Notes: a model not told the origin generated them from the sequence alone. DNA of 64,000 nucleotides from Streptomyces sp. NRRL F-6676 (GCF_000725625.1 NZ_JOHS01000001.1:124001-188000), one strand, 5' to 3'. Shown: positions 17,106 to 26,771, counted from the first letter of the stretch. Numbers and translations are program-made.

Positions 17106-17680
17106 CGGGGGCCCGTCCCAGGTTGGTCCCTCCTCCCCGCGGAGCCCGGGGGGAGGGACCGAGCGCGGGGGCGGGACACGCGGGAGTGCTCGGGGTGCGG
17201 TGGGTTGACGTCTGCGGGTGGGATGTGGCTGGTCGCGCCCGCGCGGCGGAGCCGCAGATGGGTACGGCCCCGCGCACCTGGGCTGGCCGGGGTGGGCCGG
17301 GGATTCGGAGCGCAGCCCCTGGCCTCGCCGGGCCCACCTTCCCGGGGCATGGGGCGCAGCCCGGATCTTTCCGGGGGTCCAGGAGGCGGAGCCCCTTGGG
17401 GGTTGCTTGCGGCGGGCCTCCGGGGCGTAGCCCCTTGCGTTTTTCGGGGGTGCAGGGGGGCGGAGCCCCCGCTCGGGTGCTGGGGCGGAGCCCAATGTCC
17501 CACCGCCCCAGGGCTGACGGGGCGGAGCCCCGCGTCCCAGCCACCCCGGGGTTGAGGGCGCGGATCCCCGCGTCCACCCACCCGGGGTCGAGGGGGCGGA
17601 GCCCCCTGGGGGAGGGGGCGGGCAGGGGTGGCGGGGGCGAAAGAGCCCGGGGGGACGCCGCCGTACCGGACAGGAGCGCC
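17106..17680. repeat. Array of GGGGCGGAGCCCC-type hairpins in a gene-free 575-bp region
   Basis: At least seven short palindromes with the core GCGGAGC or GCGTAGC occur about every 30-60 bases, at about 17243, 17391, 17422, 17455, 17481, 17519 and 17592. Arms are 4-6 bp of G/C. From 17519 the spacer CGCGTCC[AC]...ACCCCGGGGT also repeats, so part of the array is a roughly 45-bp tandem unit. No gene is supported; the long open frame across it is composition-driven. Confidence 0.8.
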
Positions 17681-20095
17681 ATGGACCCTCGCACCCCCCT
17701 CGCCGCCGGCACCGCCACCCCCCGCACCTGGGAGTACGCCGGATACGACCCCACCGCCGAACGCCTCAGGGAATCCCTGACCACCCTCGGCAACGGCCGC
17801 TTCGCCACCCGCGGCGCACTCCCCGAGTGCGACGCGGACGACGTCCACTACCCCGGCACCTACCTCGCCGGCTGCTACGACCGCCTCACCTCCGACGTCG
17901 CCGGCCGCCAGGTCGAGAACGAGGACATGGTCAACCTCCCCAACTGGCTCCCCCTCCGCTTCCGCCCCGCCGGAGGCGGCTGGATCACCCCGGACACCAC
18001 CCCCGTCCTCGCCCACCACCTCACCCTCCACCTCGACTCCGGCCTGCTGGAACGCCACACCCGTTACGCCCTCGACGAGGGCCGGACAGCCCTCGACGTA
18101 CGCCAGCACCGGCTCGTCTCCATGGCCGACCCTCACCTCGCCGCCCTGCACACCGAGTTCACCGTCGACGGCGCGGCCACCGGACTCGACGTCGAGTCGG
18201 CCCTCGACGGCGGCGTCACCAACGCCGGCGTCCCCCGCTACCGCGACCTCGACGGCCGCCACCTCACCCACGTCCACACCGGCACCGCCCCCACCGCCCC
18301 CGACACCGCATGGCTGCGCTGCCGCACCCGTACCTCCGACATCCGGATCGGCATGGCCGCCCGCGTCACGGCGGCCGACGCACCCGTCACCGTCCACCAC
18401 GCCCACCCCCGCGCCCTGCACACCGCGCATCTGCGCCTGGAGCCCGGCCGTACGGCCGTCGTCGACAAGACCGTCGCCCTGCACACCTCCCGCGACCCCG
18501 CCATCAGCGACCCGCTATGCGCCGCCGCCGAACGGGCCGCCGCGGCGCCCGGCTTCGCGGAACTGCGGGACGACCACCGCGCCGCCTGGGAGCAGCTGTG
18601 GCGCAGGGCCCGGCTCGAGGTCCCCGGCGAACCCGGCCACATCCTGCGGCTGCACCTCTTCCACGTCCTGCAAACCCTCTCCCCGCACACCGCCGACCTC
18701 GACGTCGGCGTCCCCGCGCGCGGGCTGCACGGCGAGGCCTACCGCGGGCACGTCTTCTGGGACGAGCTGTTCGTGCTGCCGTACCTCAACCTGCACTTCC
18801 CCGAGGTCTCCCGGGCCCTGCTCACCTACCGCCACCGGCGCCTGGAACCCGCCCGCGCGGCGGCCCGCGCCCTCGGCCGGCGCGGGGCGCTGTACCCGTG
18901 GCAGAGCGGCAGCGACGGACGGGAGGAGACCCAGCGGCTGCACCTCAACCCCCGCTCGGGCCGCTGGCTGCCCGACCACTCCCACCTCCAGCACCACGTC
19001 GGATCGGCGATCGCGCACAACGTGTGGCAGTACTGCGAGGCGAGCGGCGACACCGAGTTCCTGCACACCGGCGGCGCCGAGATGCTGCTGGAGATCGCCC
19101 GGTTCTGGGCGGACTCCGCCACCTGGGACCCGGCCACGCGCCGGCACCGCATCCTCGGCGTGATGGGCCCCGACGAGTACCACGACGCCTACCCGGACGC
19201 CGGCCGCCCCGGCCTCGACGACAACGCCTACACCAACGTCACCGCCGCCTGGGTCCTCACCCGCACCCTGGAACTGCTGCGGTCGCTCCCCGAGCCCCGC
19301 CGTCGCGAACTCACCGAGGGCACCGGTCTGTCGGACACCGAACTCCAGCGCTGGGAGGAGGTCTCCCGCACCCTGCGCATCCCCTTCCACGACGGTGTCA
19401 TCAGCCAGTTCGAGGGCTACGACGGCCTCGCCGAACTCGACTGGGACGGCTACCGCGCCCGCTACGGAGACATCCGCCGGCTTGACCGGATCCTGGAGGC
19501 GGAGGGCGACAGCGTCAACCGCTACAAGGCGTCCAAACAGGCCGACGTCCTCATGCTCGGCCACCTCTTCCCGCCGGACGAACTCGTCGCCCTCTTCGCG
19601 CGGTTGGGACACCGCTTCGACGACGACCTCTGGCGCCGCACCGTCGACCACTACCTGGCCCGCACCAGCCACGGGTCCACGCTCAGCGGACTGGTGCACG
19701 GCTGGGTCCTGGCCCGCTGCCGCCGCACCGAGGCGTGGACCTACGTCCAGGAGGCGCTGCGCGGCGACGTCGCCGATGTGCAGGGCGGCACCACCGGCGA
19801 GGGCATCCACCTCGGCGCCATGGCCGGCACCCTCGACCTCGTCCAGCGCGGCCTGCCCGGCCTGCGGACCCGCGGGGGCACCCTACGGCTCGACCCCGTG
19901 CCGCTCCCGGAACTCTCCTCCTACGGCTTCACCCTGCGCCACCACGACCACTGGGGCGTACGGCTGCGGCTGGAACACCGCCTCGTGGAGATCGAGGTGC
20001 CGCCCTCCGCCGCCGCCCCCCTCGACGTCCACGTCGCCGGCCAGGCGCTCCGCGTCCGCCCGGGGGAGGAACGCCGGCTGGCGCTGCCCGACTGA
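17681..20095 (+). CDS. Glycoside hydrolase family 65 phosphorylase (maltose/trehalose/kojibiose phosphorylase-like)
   Basis: The 804-residue protein has the GH65 layout: an N-terminal beta-sandwich, then an (alpha/alpha)6 barrel from about residue 330 (GEAYRGHVFWDELFVLPYLNL) and a C-terminal beta domain. The general acid is Glu499 in GVMGPDEYHDAY. Phosphate-site residues appear in YKASKQADVLML and TSHGSTLSGLVHGW, which favours a phosphorylase over a hydrolase. The ATG at 17681 has GGAG five bases upstream. It would split an alpha-linked glucose disaccharide into glucose and beta-glucose 1-phosphate in the cytoplasm. No beta-phosphoglucomutase gene is next to it. The disaccharide linkage cannot be decided. 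Confidence 0.88.
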   Translation: MDPRTPLAAGTATPRTWEYAGYDPTAERLRESLTTLGNGRFATRGALPECDADDVHYPGTYLAGCYDRLTSDVAGRQVENEDMVNLPNWLPLRFRPAGGGWITPDTTPVLAHHLTLHLDSGLLERHTRYALDEGRTALDVRQHRLVSMADPHLAALHTEFTVDGAATGLDVESALDGGVTNAGVPRYRDLDGRHLTHVHTGTAPTAPDTAWLRCRTRTSDIRIGMAARVTAADAPVTVHHAHPRALHTAHLRLEPGRTAVVDKTVALHTSRDPAISDPLCAAAERAAAAPGFAELRDDHRAAWEQLWRRARLEVPGEPGHILRLHLFHVLQTLSPHTADLDVGVPARGLHGEAYRGHVFWDELFVLPYLNLHFPEVSRALLTYRHRRLEPARAAARALGRRGALYPWQSGSDGREETQRLHLNPRSGRWLPDHSHLQHHVGSAIAHNVWQYCEASGDTEFLHTGGAEMLLEIARFWADSATWDPATRRHRILGVMGPDEYHDAYPDAGRPGLDDNAYTNVTAAWVLTRTLELLRSLPEPRRRELTEGTGLSDTELQRWEEVSRTLRIPFHDGVISQFEGYDGLAELDWDGYRARYGDIRRLDRILEAEGDSVNRYKASKQADVLMLGHLFPPDELVALFARLGHRFDDDLWRRTVDHYLARTSHGSTLSGLVHGWVLARCRRTEAWTYVQEALRGDVADVQGGTTGEGIHLGAMAGTLDLVQRGLPGLRTRGGTLRLDPVPLPELSSYGFTLRHHDHWGVRLRLEHRLVEIEVPPSAAAPLDVHVAGQALRVRPGEERRLALPD

Positions 20096-20218
20096 GGGCC
20101 CGCCGCACCGTACCCGGATGCGCGACGGAGCCGGTCCCGGGGCACCCGTACGAACGAGGACCATACGAACGCGTACGCACCCGCACGCACCGCCACGGAC
20201 CGAGGAGAGCCGCCGCCC

Positions 20219-21184
20219 ATGGGAACAGCCGTCCACGTCCCGCAGACCCGGGACATGATCGGGGAGGAACTCTCCGGAGACGAGGCGCTCACCGCACTGC
20301 GCCGGTACGGGGGCGTGCGGCTGCTGGTCCACTCCTTCGCCCGCTTCCGGTACGCCGACGGGTTCACCCACGCCCGTGCGCTCGGCTTCCAGGTCGTCCT
20401 CGGCATGGTGCCGTTCACGGTCGCCCTGGTCGGGCTCGCCACGTCGGCCCACACCGAGGGGGTGGGCCGGGTCATCGAGCTCACCCTCGGGCGGATCGTG
20501 CCGGGGGCGAGTGCGGACCTCGTCGAGGGCGCCTTCGACCGCACCCGGCAGACCGCCCACGGCAGCGTCTGGAGCGTCCTCGCCCTCTGCGCCGGCCTGG
20601 GCTTCGCCCTGCTCAACCTCGCCTCCGCGATGGGCCAGGTCGAGCGCGGCGCCAACCGCATCTACGGCATCGAACGCGACCGCCCCTTCCCGCGCAAGTA
20701 CGCCCGCGCACTGCTCCTCGCCCTGGCGGCCGGCATGCCGATGGTGCTCGGCTTCGTCGTCCTCGTCGCCGGCGAGGCGGTCGGCGACGCGGTCGTGCGG
20801 GCGTTCGGGCACGGCGACCACGGGCCGGCCTGGTGGCACGTCCTGGAGGTGCCGGTCGGCCTGGTCCTGGCGTGGGTCGCCTCCGCGGTGATCTTCCGCT
20901 GGTCGCCGCGCCGCGACCAGCCGGGCTACACCTGGCTCGCGTTCGGCTCCGCCGTCCACCTCGTCCTGTGGGTCGCGGCCACCTGGCTGCTCGCCCTGTA
21001 CGTCGAGAAGAGCAGCGCCTTCGGCGACCTCTACGGCCCCCTCACCGCCTTCATCGCCCTCCTCCTGTGGGCCAACCTCACCGGCATCGCCCTCTTCCTC
21101 GGCATCGCCTTCGCCGCACAGTTGGAAGCCGCGAGAGCGGGCATCACCACACCGGTACGCCCGGACCCCGGCCCGGGCGACTAG
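20219..21184 (+). CDS. YihY/BrkB family inner-membrane protein
   Basis: The 321-residue protein has about six membrane helices and the YihY signature: ARALGFQVVLGMVPFTVALVGLA near residue 50, RRDQPGYTWLAFGSAVHLVLWVAATWLLALYVE, and finally YGPLTAFIALLLWANLTGIALFLGIAFAAQLE. GGAG is 11 bases before the ATG at 20219, at the far end of the normal range. The 120-bp leader carries two TACGAACG direct repeats (20148 and 20164). The family was once misnamed ribonuclease BN; its real function is unknown. Confidence 0.88.
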   Translation: MGTAVHVPQTRDMIGEELSGDEALTALRRYGGVRLLVHSFARFRYADGFTHARALGFQVVLGMVPFTVALVGLATSAHTEGVGRVIELTLGRIVPGASADLVEGAFDRTRQTAHGSVWSVLALCAGLGFALLNLASAMGQVERGANRIYGIERDRPFPRKYARALLLALAAGMPMVLGFVVLVAGEAVGDAVVRAFGHGDHGPAWWHVLEVPVGLVLAWVASAVIFRWSPRRDQPGYTWLAFGSAVHLVLWVAATWLLALYVEKSSAFGDLYGPLTAFIALLLWANLTGIALFLGIAFAAQLEAARAGITTPVRPDPGPGD

Positions 21185-21189
21185 GGGCG

Positions 21190-21214
21190 GCGGGGGCGAG
21201 GAACCCGCCCCCGC
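21190..21214. terminator. Stem-loop between convergent YihY and beta-galactosidase genes
   Basis: GCGGGGGC and GCCCCCGC form an 8-bp stem around a 9-base loop, within the 36-bp gap between two convergent genes. It can serve both directions. Confidence 0.7.
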
Positions 21215-21220
21215 GAAAGG

Positions 21221-23266
21221 TCAGCCCGCCGCCTGCCGCACCACCGCCACCCCCCGCGGCCCCAGCGTGAGCACACCCTCACCCTCGGCGGAGCCGAGCA
21301 GCACCTCGCCCGCGACCCCCGGCACGGACACCGTCTCCTCCGTCCGGTTCACCAGGAACAGGAACCGCACACCGTCCCCCCGCCGCACGACCAGCTCGAC
21401 CCGCCCCCGCACACCCTCCGGCAGCTCGCTCACCACGCCCGCCGGCCCGAGCAGCCGCGGCAGCAACCCGGCCAGCCCCTCCGCCCCCAGCCGCGTGGAC
21501 ACGTACGCCGCCGAGCCTGCGCCCGCGACCCGCCGGGTGACCGCCGGCCGCCCCGCCTGCTCACCCGTCCGGTACCGCACCAGCACCTCGGTCCCCGGAT
21601 CGGCCACATCGATCCGGTCGGTCCACAGGGTCCCGGACGTGCCGTCGTCCAGCTCCACCGCCTCCCCCGCGAGCAACGGCCCGAACTCCTCGACCCGGAT
21701 ACCGAGCAGCTCCCGCAGCGCGCCCGGGTAACCGCCCAGCCACACGTGGTCGTTCTCGTCGACGACACCGGAGAAGTACGTCGTGACCAGGTGACCGCCC
21801 TGCTCCGCGTACCGCGTGAGCTCCTTGGCGAGCCCGGCGGGCACGACATGCAGCACGGGCGCGATCAGCACCCCGTACCGCCCGAGGTCGGCACGCGTGG
21901 TGACGAGATCGGCGCGGACACCGAGCGCGAGCAGCGCCGAGTACCAGTCCAGCGCCTCCTGGTGGTAGTCGAGCAGCGAGGTGGGGTGCGAGTCCTGCTC
22001 GCTGGCCCACCACGAGTCCCAGTCGTAGAGGATGCCGACCCGGGCCGGTTCCCGCTCGCTGCCCGCGACCGGGGCCAGCGTCCGCAGCGCCGCGCCGAGT
22101 TCGGTCACCGACCGGAAGAGGTCGCTGTCCGCCCCGGCGTGCGGCACCATCGCCGAGTGGTACTTCTCCGCACCGGCCGCGGACTGCCGCCACTGGAAGA
22201 AGCACACCGCGTCGGCCCCGTGCGCCACGTGCGTGAGCGCGTCCCGCGCCATCTCACCGGGCCGCTTGGCGAGGTTCACCGGCTGCCAGTTGACGGCGCT
22301 GGTGGAGTGCTCCATCAGGAACCAGGGCCGGCCGCCCGCGATGCCGCTGGTGAGGTTGGCGGCGAAGGACAGCTCGTCGCGGTCCTGCGGCCCGGGCACC
22401 ACGTAGTGGTCGTTGGAGACGAAGTCGACCTCCTCCGCCCAGTCCGCGTAGTCCATGCCCTTCGTGCCACCCATCACCATGAAGTTGGTGGTGACGGGGA
22501 CGCCCGGGGTGAGTTCGCGCAGCAGGTCGCGCTCGGCCCGCAGATGGTCCTTGAGCGCGTCGGAGGAGAACCGCTTGAAGTCGAGCTGCTGGGTGGGGTT
22601 GGGGTGCGAGGCGGCCAGCCGGGGCGGCAGGATCTGCGCCCAGTCGCTGTAACGCTGGGACCAGAAGGCCGTGCCCCAGGCGTGGTTGAGGGCGTCGAGG
22701 GTGGTGTACCGGGCGCGCAGCCAGTCGCGGAAGGCGCGGGCCGCGTCGTCGGAGTAGTCGTAGACGTTGTGGCAGCCCAGCTCGTTGTTGACGTGCCAGG
22801 CGACCAGCGCCGGATGGTCCGCGTACCGGGTCGCCAGCTCGCGCACCAGGCGCAGCGCGTGGGTACGGAAGACGGGGGAGGTGGGACGCCAGTGCTGGCG
22901 CGCCCCCGGCCACAGCGTCTCGCCGTTCGCGGTGACGGGGAGGATCTCGGGGTGCGCGGTGGTCAGCCAGGGCGGCGGGGAGGCGGTGGCCGTGGCCAGG
23001 TCGACCCCGATGCCGCTCTCGTGCAGCAGGTCCATGACCTCGTCGAGCCAGCCGAAGTCCCAGGTGCCGGCGGTCGGCTGGAGCCGCGCCCAGGAGAAGA
23101 TGCCGACGGAGACGACGGTGACTCCGGCCTCCCGCATCAGCCGGACGTCCTCCTCCCACACCTCCCGTGGCCACTGCTCGGGGTTGTAGTCGGCGCCGTA
23201 GGCGAGCCGGGGGGCGGCGGCACCGTCCGGCCCGCTCCGCGCGCGGGACTGGAGGGTGGAGATCAT
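21221..23266 (-). CDS. GH42 beta-galactosidase
   Basis: The 681-residue cytoplasmic enzyme (no signal peptide) shows the GH42 start YGADYNPEQWP, the acid/base Glu162 in HVNNELGCH, and the nucleophile Glu319 in FLMEHSTSAVNW. The domain order is TIM barrel, trimerisation domain (LVTTRADLGRYGVLIAPVLHVV), then a beta-sandwich. The ATG at 23266 has GGAAGGA upstream. It is the last gene of the LacI-controlled ABC sugar operon and should hydrolyse beta-galactosides imported by it. A strong hairpin lies between it and the binding-protein gene. Confidence 0.93.
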   Translation of the reverse strand: MISTLQSRARSGPDGAAAPRLAYGADYNPEQWPREVWEEDVRLMREAGVTVVSVGIFSWARLQPTAGTWDFGWLDEVMDLLHESGIGVDLATATASPPPWLTTAHPEILPVTANGETLWPGARQHWRPTSPVFRTHALRLVRELATRYADHPALVAWHVNNELGCHNVYDYSDDAARAFRDWLRARYTTLDALNHAWGTAFWSQRYSDWAQILPPRLAASHPNPTQQLDFKRFSSDALKDHLRAERDLLRELTPGVPVTTNFMVMGGTKGMDYADWAEEVDFVSNDHYVVPGPQDRDELSFAANLTSGIAGGRPWFLMEHSTSAVNWQPVNLAKRPGEMARDALTHVAHGADAVCFFQWRQSAAGAEKYHSAMVPHAGADSDLFRSVTELGAALRTLAPVAGSEREPARVGILYDWDSWWASEQDSHPTSLLDYHQEALDWYSALLALGVRADLVTTRADLGRYGVLIAPVLHVVPAGLAKELTRYAEQGGHLVTTYFSGVVDENDHVWLGGYPGALRELLGIRVEEFGPLLAGEAVELDDGTSGTLWTDRIDVADPGTEVLVRYRTGEQAGRPAVTRRVAGAGSAAYVSTRLGAEGLAGLLPRLLGPAGVVSELPEGVRGRVELVVRRGDGVRFLFLVNRTEETVSVPGVAGEVLLGSAEGEGVLTLGPRGVAVVRQAAG

Positions 23267-23287
23267 GGCGGTCCTTCCGGTGTGCAC

Positions 23288-23320
23288 GGGGGCGGGCGCG
23301 GGATCACCGCGCCCGCCCCC
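23288..23320 (-). terminator. Intercistronic hairpin between the sugar-binding protein and beta-galactosidase genes
   Basis: A perfect 14-bp stem (GGGGGCGGGCGCGG and complement) with the loop GATCA lies inside the operon, 22 bases before the beta-galactosidase start. It may be a partial terminator or an mRNA-stabilising structure that makes the upstream binding-protein gene more abundant. Confidence 0.75.
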
Positions 23321-23366
23321 CTGTCGTACGGTCTCGGGTGGCTGCGGGCCGGCCGGGCGACGGGCC

Positions 23367-24713
23367 CTACTTCTCGACGGTGAAGCCCTGCTCGTCGCCG
23401 TACTTGAGCGAGGCGTCCTGCCAGCTCTTCAGCCCCTCGGCGAGGGTGGTGTCCGAGACGTAGGCCTTGCCGACGGTGTCGTTGAAGATCGAGTTGGCGT
23501 ACACCTGGTAGGGCAGGTACGACCAGTCGTCGGCGACGTCGGCGGCCGACTCGGCGAACACCTTGTTGGCCTGCTGTCCGCCGAAGTACGGGAACTTGGT
23601 GTTCTGGAACTCCGGGGAGTTCAGCTGCGCGGTGGTCGCCGGGAACGCCCCGTTGTCCACGCGGGTCTGCACGCCCTTGCCCGCGTTCGCGTACTCCAGG
23701 AACGCGTAGGCGAGCGCGTCGTTGCCGCCGAGCGAGGGCATCGCCAGCGAGCTGCCGCCGTTCTCCGCGCTGGCCTTGGCTCCCGCGGTCCACTGCGGCA
23801 GCGGGGCGACGCGCCAGTCACCGGCGGCGTCCTTCACCCCGGAGGCGAGGTTGGCGGGCATCCAGGCGCCGATGGCGAGGGTGGCGATGGTGCCGTCGCC
23901 CAGGCCCTTGTACCAGTCGTCGGTCCAGCTGTTGACCGGCGCCACCAGCTTGTCGTCGAGGAGCTGCTGCCAGGTGCCGGTGTACTTCTTGGCGCCCGCG
24001 TCGGTGAAGTCGATGCCCACCTTGGTGCCGTCGACCTTGTAGGGCCGCGAACCGGCCTGCCACAGCATGCTGGTGGTGAAGCCGGCGTCACCGGCGTCGT
24101 TGGTGATGTACGCCTTCGGGTTGGCCTTGTGCAGCTTCTTGGCGGCGTCGACGTACTCGTCCCAGGTGGTGGGCACTTTCAGCTTGTACTTGTCGAACAC
24201 CTTCTTGTTGTAGAACAGCGCCATCGGACCGGAGTCCATGGGCAGCCCGTAGATGCCCTCGCCGCCCGCCTTCACCCCGTTCCAGGGGCCCGGGGAGAAC
24301 GTGTCGGCGAGCTTGTCGGCACCGAAGGACTTCAGGTCGGTGAGTTCCTTGGTCAGGGCGTACTGGCCCAGCGCGTAGTACTCGATCTGGGCGACGTCCG
24401 GGACGCCCTTCTTCGCCGAGATGGCGTTCTGCAACGCCTTGTACTCCTCGTTGTTGGTGCCCGCGTTGACGAGCTTCACCTTGACCTTGGGGTGGGTCTT
24501 CTCGAAGTCGGCCGCCACCTGCTTGAGCGTGGGCTCCCACGCCCACACCGTGAGGGTGCCGCCCTTCTTCAGGGCCGCCTGGATGTCCGCGGCGGAGACC
24601 GACTTCTCGCTCGATCCCCCGTCGGCGTCGGAGCCACCGCAGGCGGTCGCCCCGAGGGCGAGGACGCAGAGGAGACCTATGCCGCGCAGCAGGCGGCCGG
24701 GGTGCTTGGGCAT
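23367..24713 (-). CDS. ABC sugar transporter substrate-binding lipoprotein
   Basis: The 448-residue protein has a lipoprotein signal peptide with the lipobox ATAC and lipidated Cys25 (LLCVLALGATACGGS). The mature part is a family 1 extracellular solute-binding protein, with TLTVWAWEPTLKQVAADFEKTHP near residue 53, GLPMDSGPMALFYNKKVFDKYKL near residue 155 and P-T-TWDEYVDAAKKL. It captures the sugar outside the cell and delivers it to the two permeases encoded just upstream. Its place after both permease genes is less usual; most such operons start with it. The galactoside specificity is inferred from the neighbouring beta-galactosidase. Confidence 0.92.
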   Translation of the reverse strand: MPKHPGRLLRGIGLLCVLALGATACGGSDADGGSSEKSVSAADIQAALKKGGTLTVWAWEPTLKQVAADFEKTHPKVKVKLVNAGTNNEEYKALQNAISAKKGVPDVAQIEYYALGQYALTKELTDLKSFGADKLADTFSPGPWNGVKAGGEGIYGLPMDSGPMALFYNKKVFDKYKLKVPTTWDEYVDAAKKLHKANPKAYITNDAGDAGFTTSMLWQAGSRPYKVDGTKVGIDFTDAGAKKYTGTWQQLLDDKLVAPVNSWTDDWYKGLGDGTIATLAIGAWMPANLASGVKDAAGDWRVAPLPQWTAGAKASAENGGSSLAMPSLGGNDALAYAFLEYANAGKGVQTRVDNGAFPATTAQLNSPEFQNTKFPYFGGQQANKVFAESAADVADDWSYLPYQVYANSIFNDTVGKAYVSDTTLAEGLKSWQDASLKYGDEQGFTVEK

Positions 24714-24780
24714 GGGTGTGCTTCCACTTCGTGAAGGAACGGGACAACGGGGGGTGGCGCGGGGGTGCGTGAGGGCTGCG

Positions 24781-25731
24781 CTATTCCTTGACGCTTCCGG
24801 CGGCGAGCCCGGACTGCCAGTACTTCTGGAGCAGCAGGAACGCGGCGATCAGCGGGAGGATCGTGAGCAGGGAACCGGTGACGACGAGGTGGAACACCGG
24901 CTGGCCGCCGGCGGTCTCGGCCTGGGCGTTCCAGCTGTTCAGGCCCAGGGTCAGCGGATACCAGTCCGGGTCCTTGAGCATGACCAGCGGCAGGAAGTAG
25001 TTGTTCCAGGTCGCGACCATGGTGAACAGCGAGACGGTGACGATGCCGGGCGCCAGCAGCGGCAGTGCCACCGTGAAGAAGGTGCGCACCTCGCCGGCGC
25101 CGTCGATGCGGGCCGCCTCCATCAGTTCGGTGGGGATCGCCTCGGAGGCGAACACCCACATCAGATACAGGCCGAACGGTGAGATCAGCGAGGGGATGAT
25201 GACGGCCCACGGGGTGTTGGTGAGCCCCATGTTGCTGAACATCAGGAAGGTGGGCACCGCCAGCGCCGTACCCGGCACCGCGACCGCGCCGATCACCACG
25301 GCGAACACCGCGCGCCGGCCCGGGAACTGGAACTTGGCCAGCGCGTAGCCGCCGAGCACGGCGAGCAGGGTGGCGCCGCCGGCGCCGAGGACCACGTACA
25401 GCAGGGTGTTGAGCAGCCAGCGGGTGAAGACGCCGTCGTCGTACGTGAACGTCTGGCTGATGTTGTCCCACAGCGCGAAGTCGCTGTCGAACCACAGCCC
25501 GAACGAATGGGCCAGCCCTTCCTGTGTCTTGGTGGCGCTGATCAGCAGCCAGAGCAGCGGCACCAGGCTGTACAGCAGGACGAGGCCGGTGAGCAGGGTG
25601 AGCAGCACACTGCGCCGGGGCCTGCCGGGGGAGTGCGGGCGGCGGGGAGTGCGCAGCCGGGGCGCCGGACGTGGCGTACCGGAGGAGGCGCTGGGGGAGC
25701 GGTCGGGGACGGTGGTGACGGGGCTGGTCAT
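24781..25731 (-). CDS. Carbohydrate ABC permease (MalG-like)
   Basis: The 316-residue protein has six predicted membrane helices. The cytoplasmic EAA loop reads EAARIDGAGEVRTFFTVALPLLAPG near residue 220, which contacts the ATPase. The N-terminal 45 residues are a disordered Pro/Arg-rich extension. The ATG at 25731 has a GAGG site and starts seven bases after the stop of the partner permease gene, so the two are tightly coupled. No ATPase gene is in the operon; in Streptomyces the shared MsiK ATPase usually serves such transporters, which I infer here. Confidence 0.93.
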   Translation of the reverse strand: MTSPVTTVPDRSPSASSGTPRPAPRLRTPRRPHSPGRPRRSVLLTLLTGLVLLYSLVPLLWLLISATKTQEGLAHSFGLWFDSDFALWDNISQTFTYDDGVFTRWLLNTLLYVVLGAGGATLLAVLGGYALAKFQFPGRRAVFAVVIGAVAVPGTALAVPTFLMFSNMGLTNTPWAVIIPSLISPFGLYLMWVFASEAIPTELMEAARIDGAGEVRTFFTVALPLLAPGIVTVSLFTMVATWNNYFLPLVMLKDPDWYPLTLGLNSWNAQAETAGGQPVFHLVVTGSLLTILPLIAAFLLLQKYWQSGLAAGSVKE

Positions 25732-25738
25732 CGCTGCC

Positions 25739-26665
25739 TCACGCTCCCTTGCGCATGCCGCGCAGCTGGACGACATAGGCGATGACCATGGTGATCAGCC
25801 CCATGACGATGGCGACCGTCGCGGAGTAGTTGTGCTGCTGTCCGGAGAAGGAGAGCGAGTACGTGTAGAAGTTCGGGGTGTAGTCGGTGGTGATCGCGTT
25901 GCGCGCCAGCGGCTTGAGGATGCTGGGCTCGTTGAAGAGCTGGAAGCTGCCGATGATGGAGAAGATCGTCGCGATGACGAGGGCGCCGCGGATGGCGGGC
26001 AGTTTGATGGCGGTGATGACCCGGATCTGCCCGGCGCCGTCGATCTGAGCCGCCTCGTACAGCGAGTGCGGGACGACGCGCAGCGCCGAGTAGAAGATCA
26101 GCATGTTGTAGCCGACGAACTCCCAGGTCACGATGTTGCCCAGCGAGGCCAGGATCAGATGCGGGGAGAACGGGTCCGGCAGCCGGACGCCGAACGCGTC
26201 GTTGATGTCACCGACCAGGCCGAAGCGGGTGCCGTAAAGGAAGCCCCACATCAGGGTGGCGACGACGGCGGGCACGGCGTACGGCAGGAAGATCGAGATG
26301 CGGAAGAAGGCACGGCCGTAGAGCCGTCCGCTGTCCAGCGCCAGGGCCACGAGCAGGGCGATGCCGAGCATGACGGGCACCTGGACGCAGAGGAAGAGCG
26401 TCACCCGGCCGAGCGCGGCCCAGAACTGGTCGTCCTGGAGGGCCTGCTGGTAGTTGTCCAGGCCGACGAAGGTGGTGCCGCCGATCAACTGGGTGCGGTA
26501 GAGGCTCAGATAGAGCGAGTACGCGATCGGGGCGAGGAAGACCAGGGCGAACACGGCCACGAAGGGGCCGAGGAAGCCCCACCCCGCCCAGGAGCGGCGG
26601 TCCCGTCGCACCGGGGGCGGGGCCGGCCGTGGCCCGGTGGCCGCCGGGGGTTGCAGCGTCGTCAT
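25739..26665 (-). CDS. Carbohydrate ABC permease (MalF-like), first gene of the operon
   Basis: The 308-residue protein has six membrane helices and the EAA loop LYEAAQIDGAGQIRVITAIKLPAIRG near residue 215. The WAGWGFLGPFVAVFALVFLAPIAYSLYLS start is typical of MalF/UgpA-type partners. I use the ATG at 26665, preceded by GAGGAAC; the longer reading would run into the LacI operator at 26714-26733. This is the promoter-proximal gene of the permease, permease, binding protein, beta-galactosidase operon. Confidence 0.92.
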   Translation of the reverse strand: MTTLQPPAATGPRPAPPPVRRDRRSWAGWGFLGPFVAVFALVFLAPIAYSLYLSLYRTQLIGGTTFVGLDNYQQALQDDQFWAALGRVTLFLCVQVPVMLGIALLVALALDSGRLYGRAFFRISIFLPYAVPAVVATLMWGFLYGTRFGLVGDINDAFGVRLPDPFSPHLILASLGNIVTWEFVGYNMLIFYSALRVVPHSLYEAAQIDGAGQIRVITAIKLPAIRGALVIATIFSIIGSFQLFNEPSILKPLARNAITTDYTPNFYTYSLSFSGQQHNYSATVAIVMGLITMVIAYVVQLRGMRKGA

Positions 26666-26713
26666 GTGTCCGTTCCTCGTTCGTGCGTGCGCCGGGTGGA
26701 ACCGCCTGACAGC

Positions 26714-26733
26714 GGATGTTTGCGTAAACATCC
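26714..26733. promoter_or_regulatory. LacI-type operator O1
   Basis: GGATGTTT-GCGT-AAACATCC is a 20-bp near-perfect palindrome 49 bases upstream of the first permease gene. It shares the ATGTTT...AAACAT arms with a second site 56 bp away, as expected for the LacI protein encoded next to it. Confidence 0.82.
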
Positions 26734-26771
26734 ATGAGCCGAAAGGACCGTCCCTGCCGGTCCCTGCTGTT

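Noticed and set aside
17123..17680. N-terminal extension of the GH65 gene through the hairpin array
   Set aside because: The extension is Gly/Arg/Pro low-complexity translation of repeats; a good ribosome site precedes the ATG at 17681.
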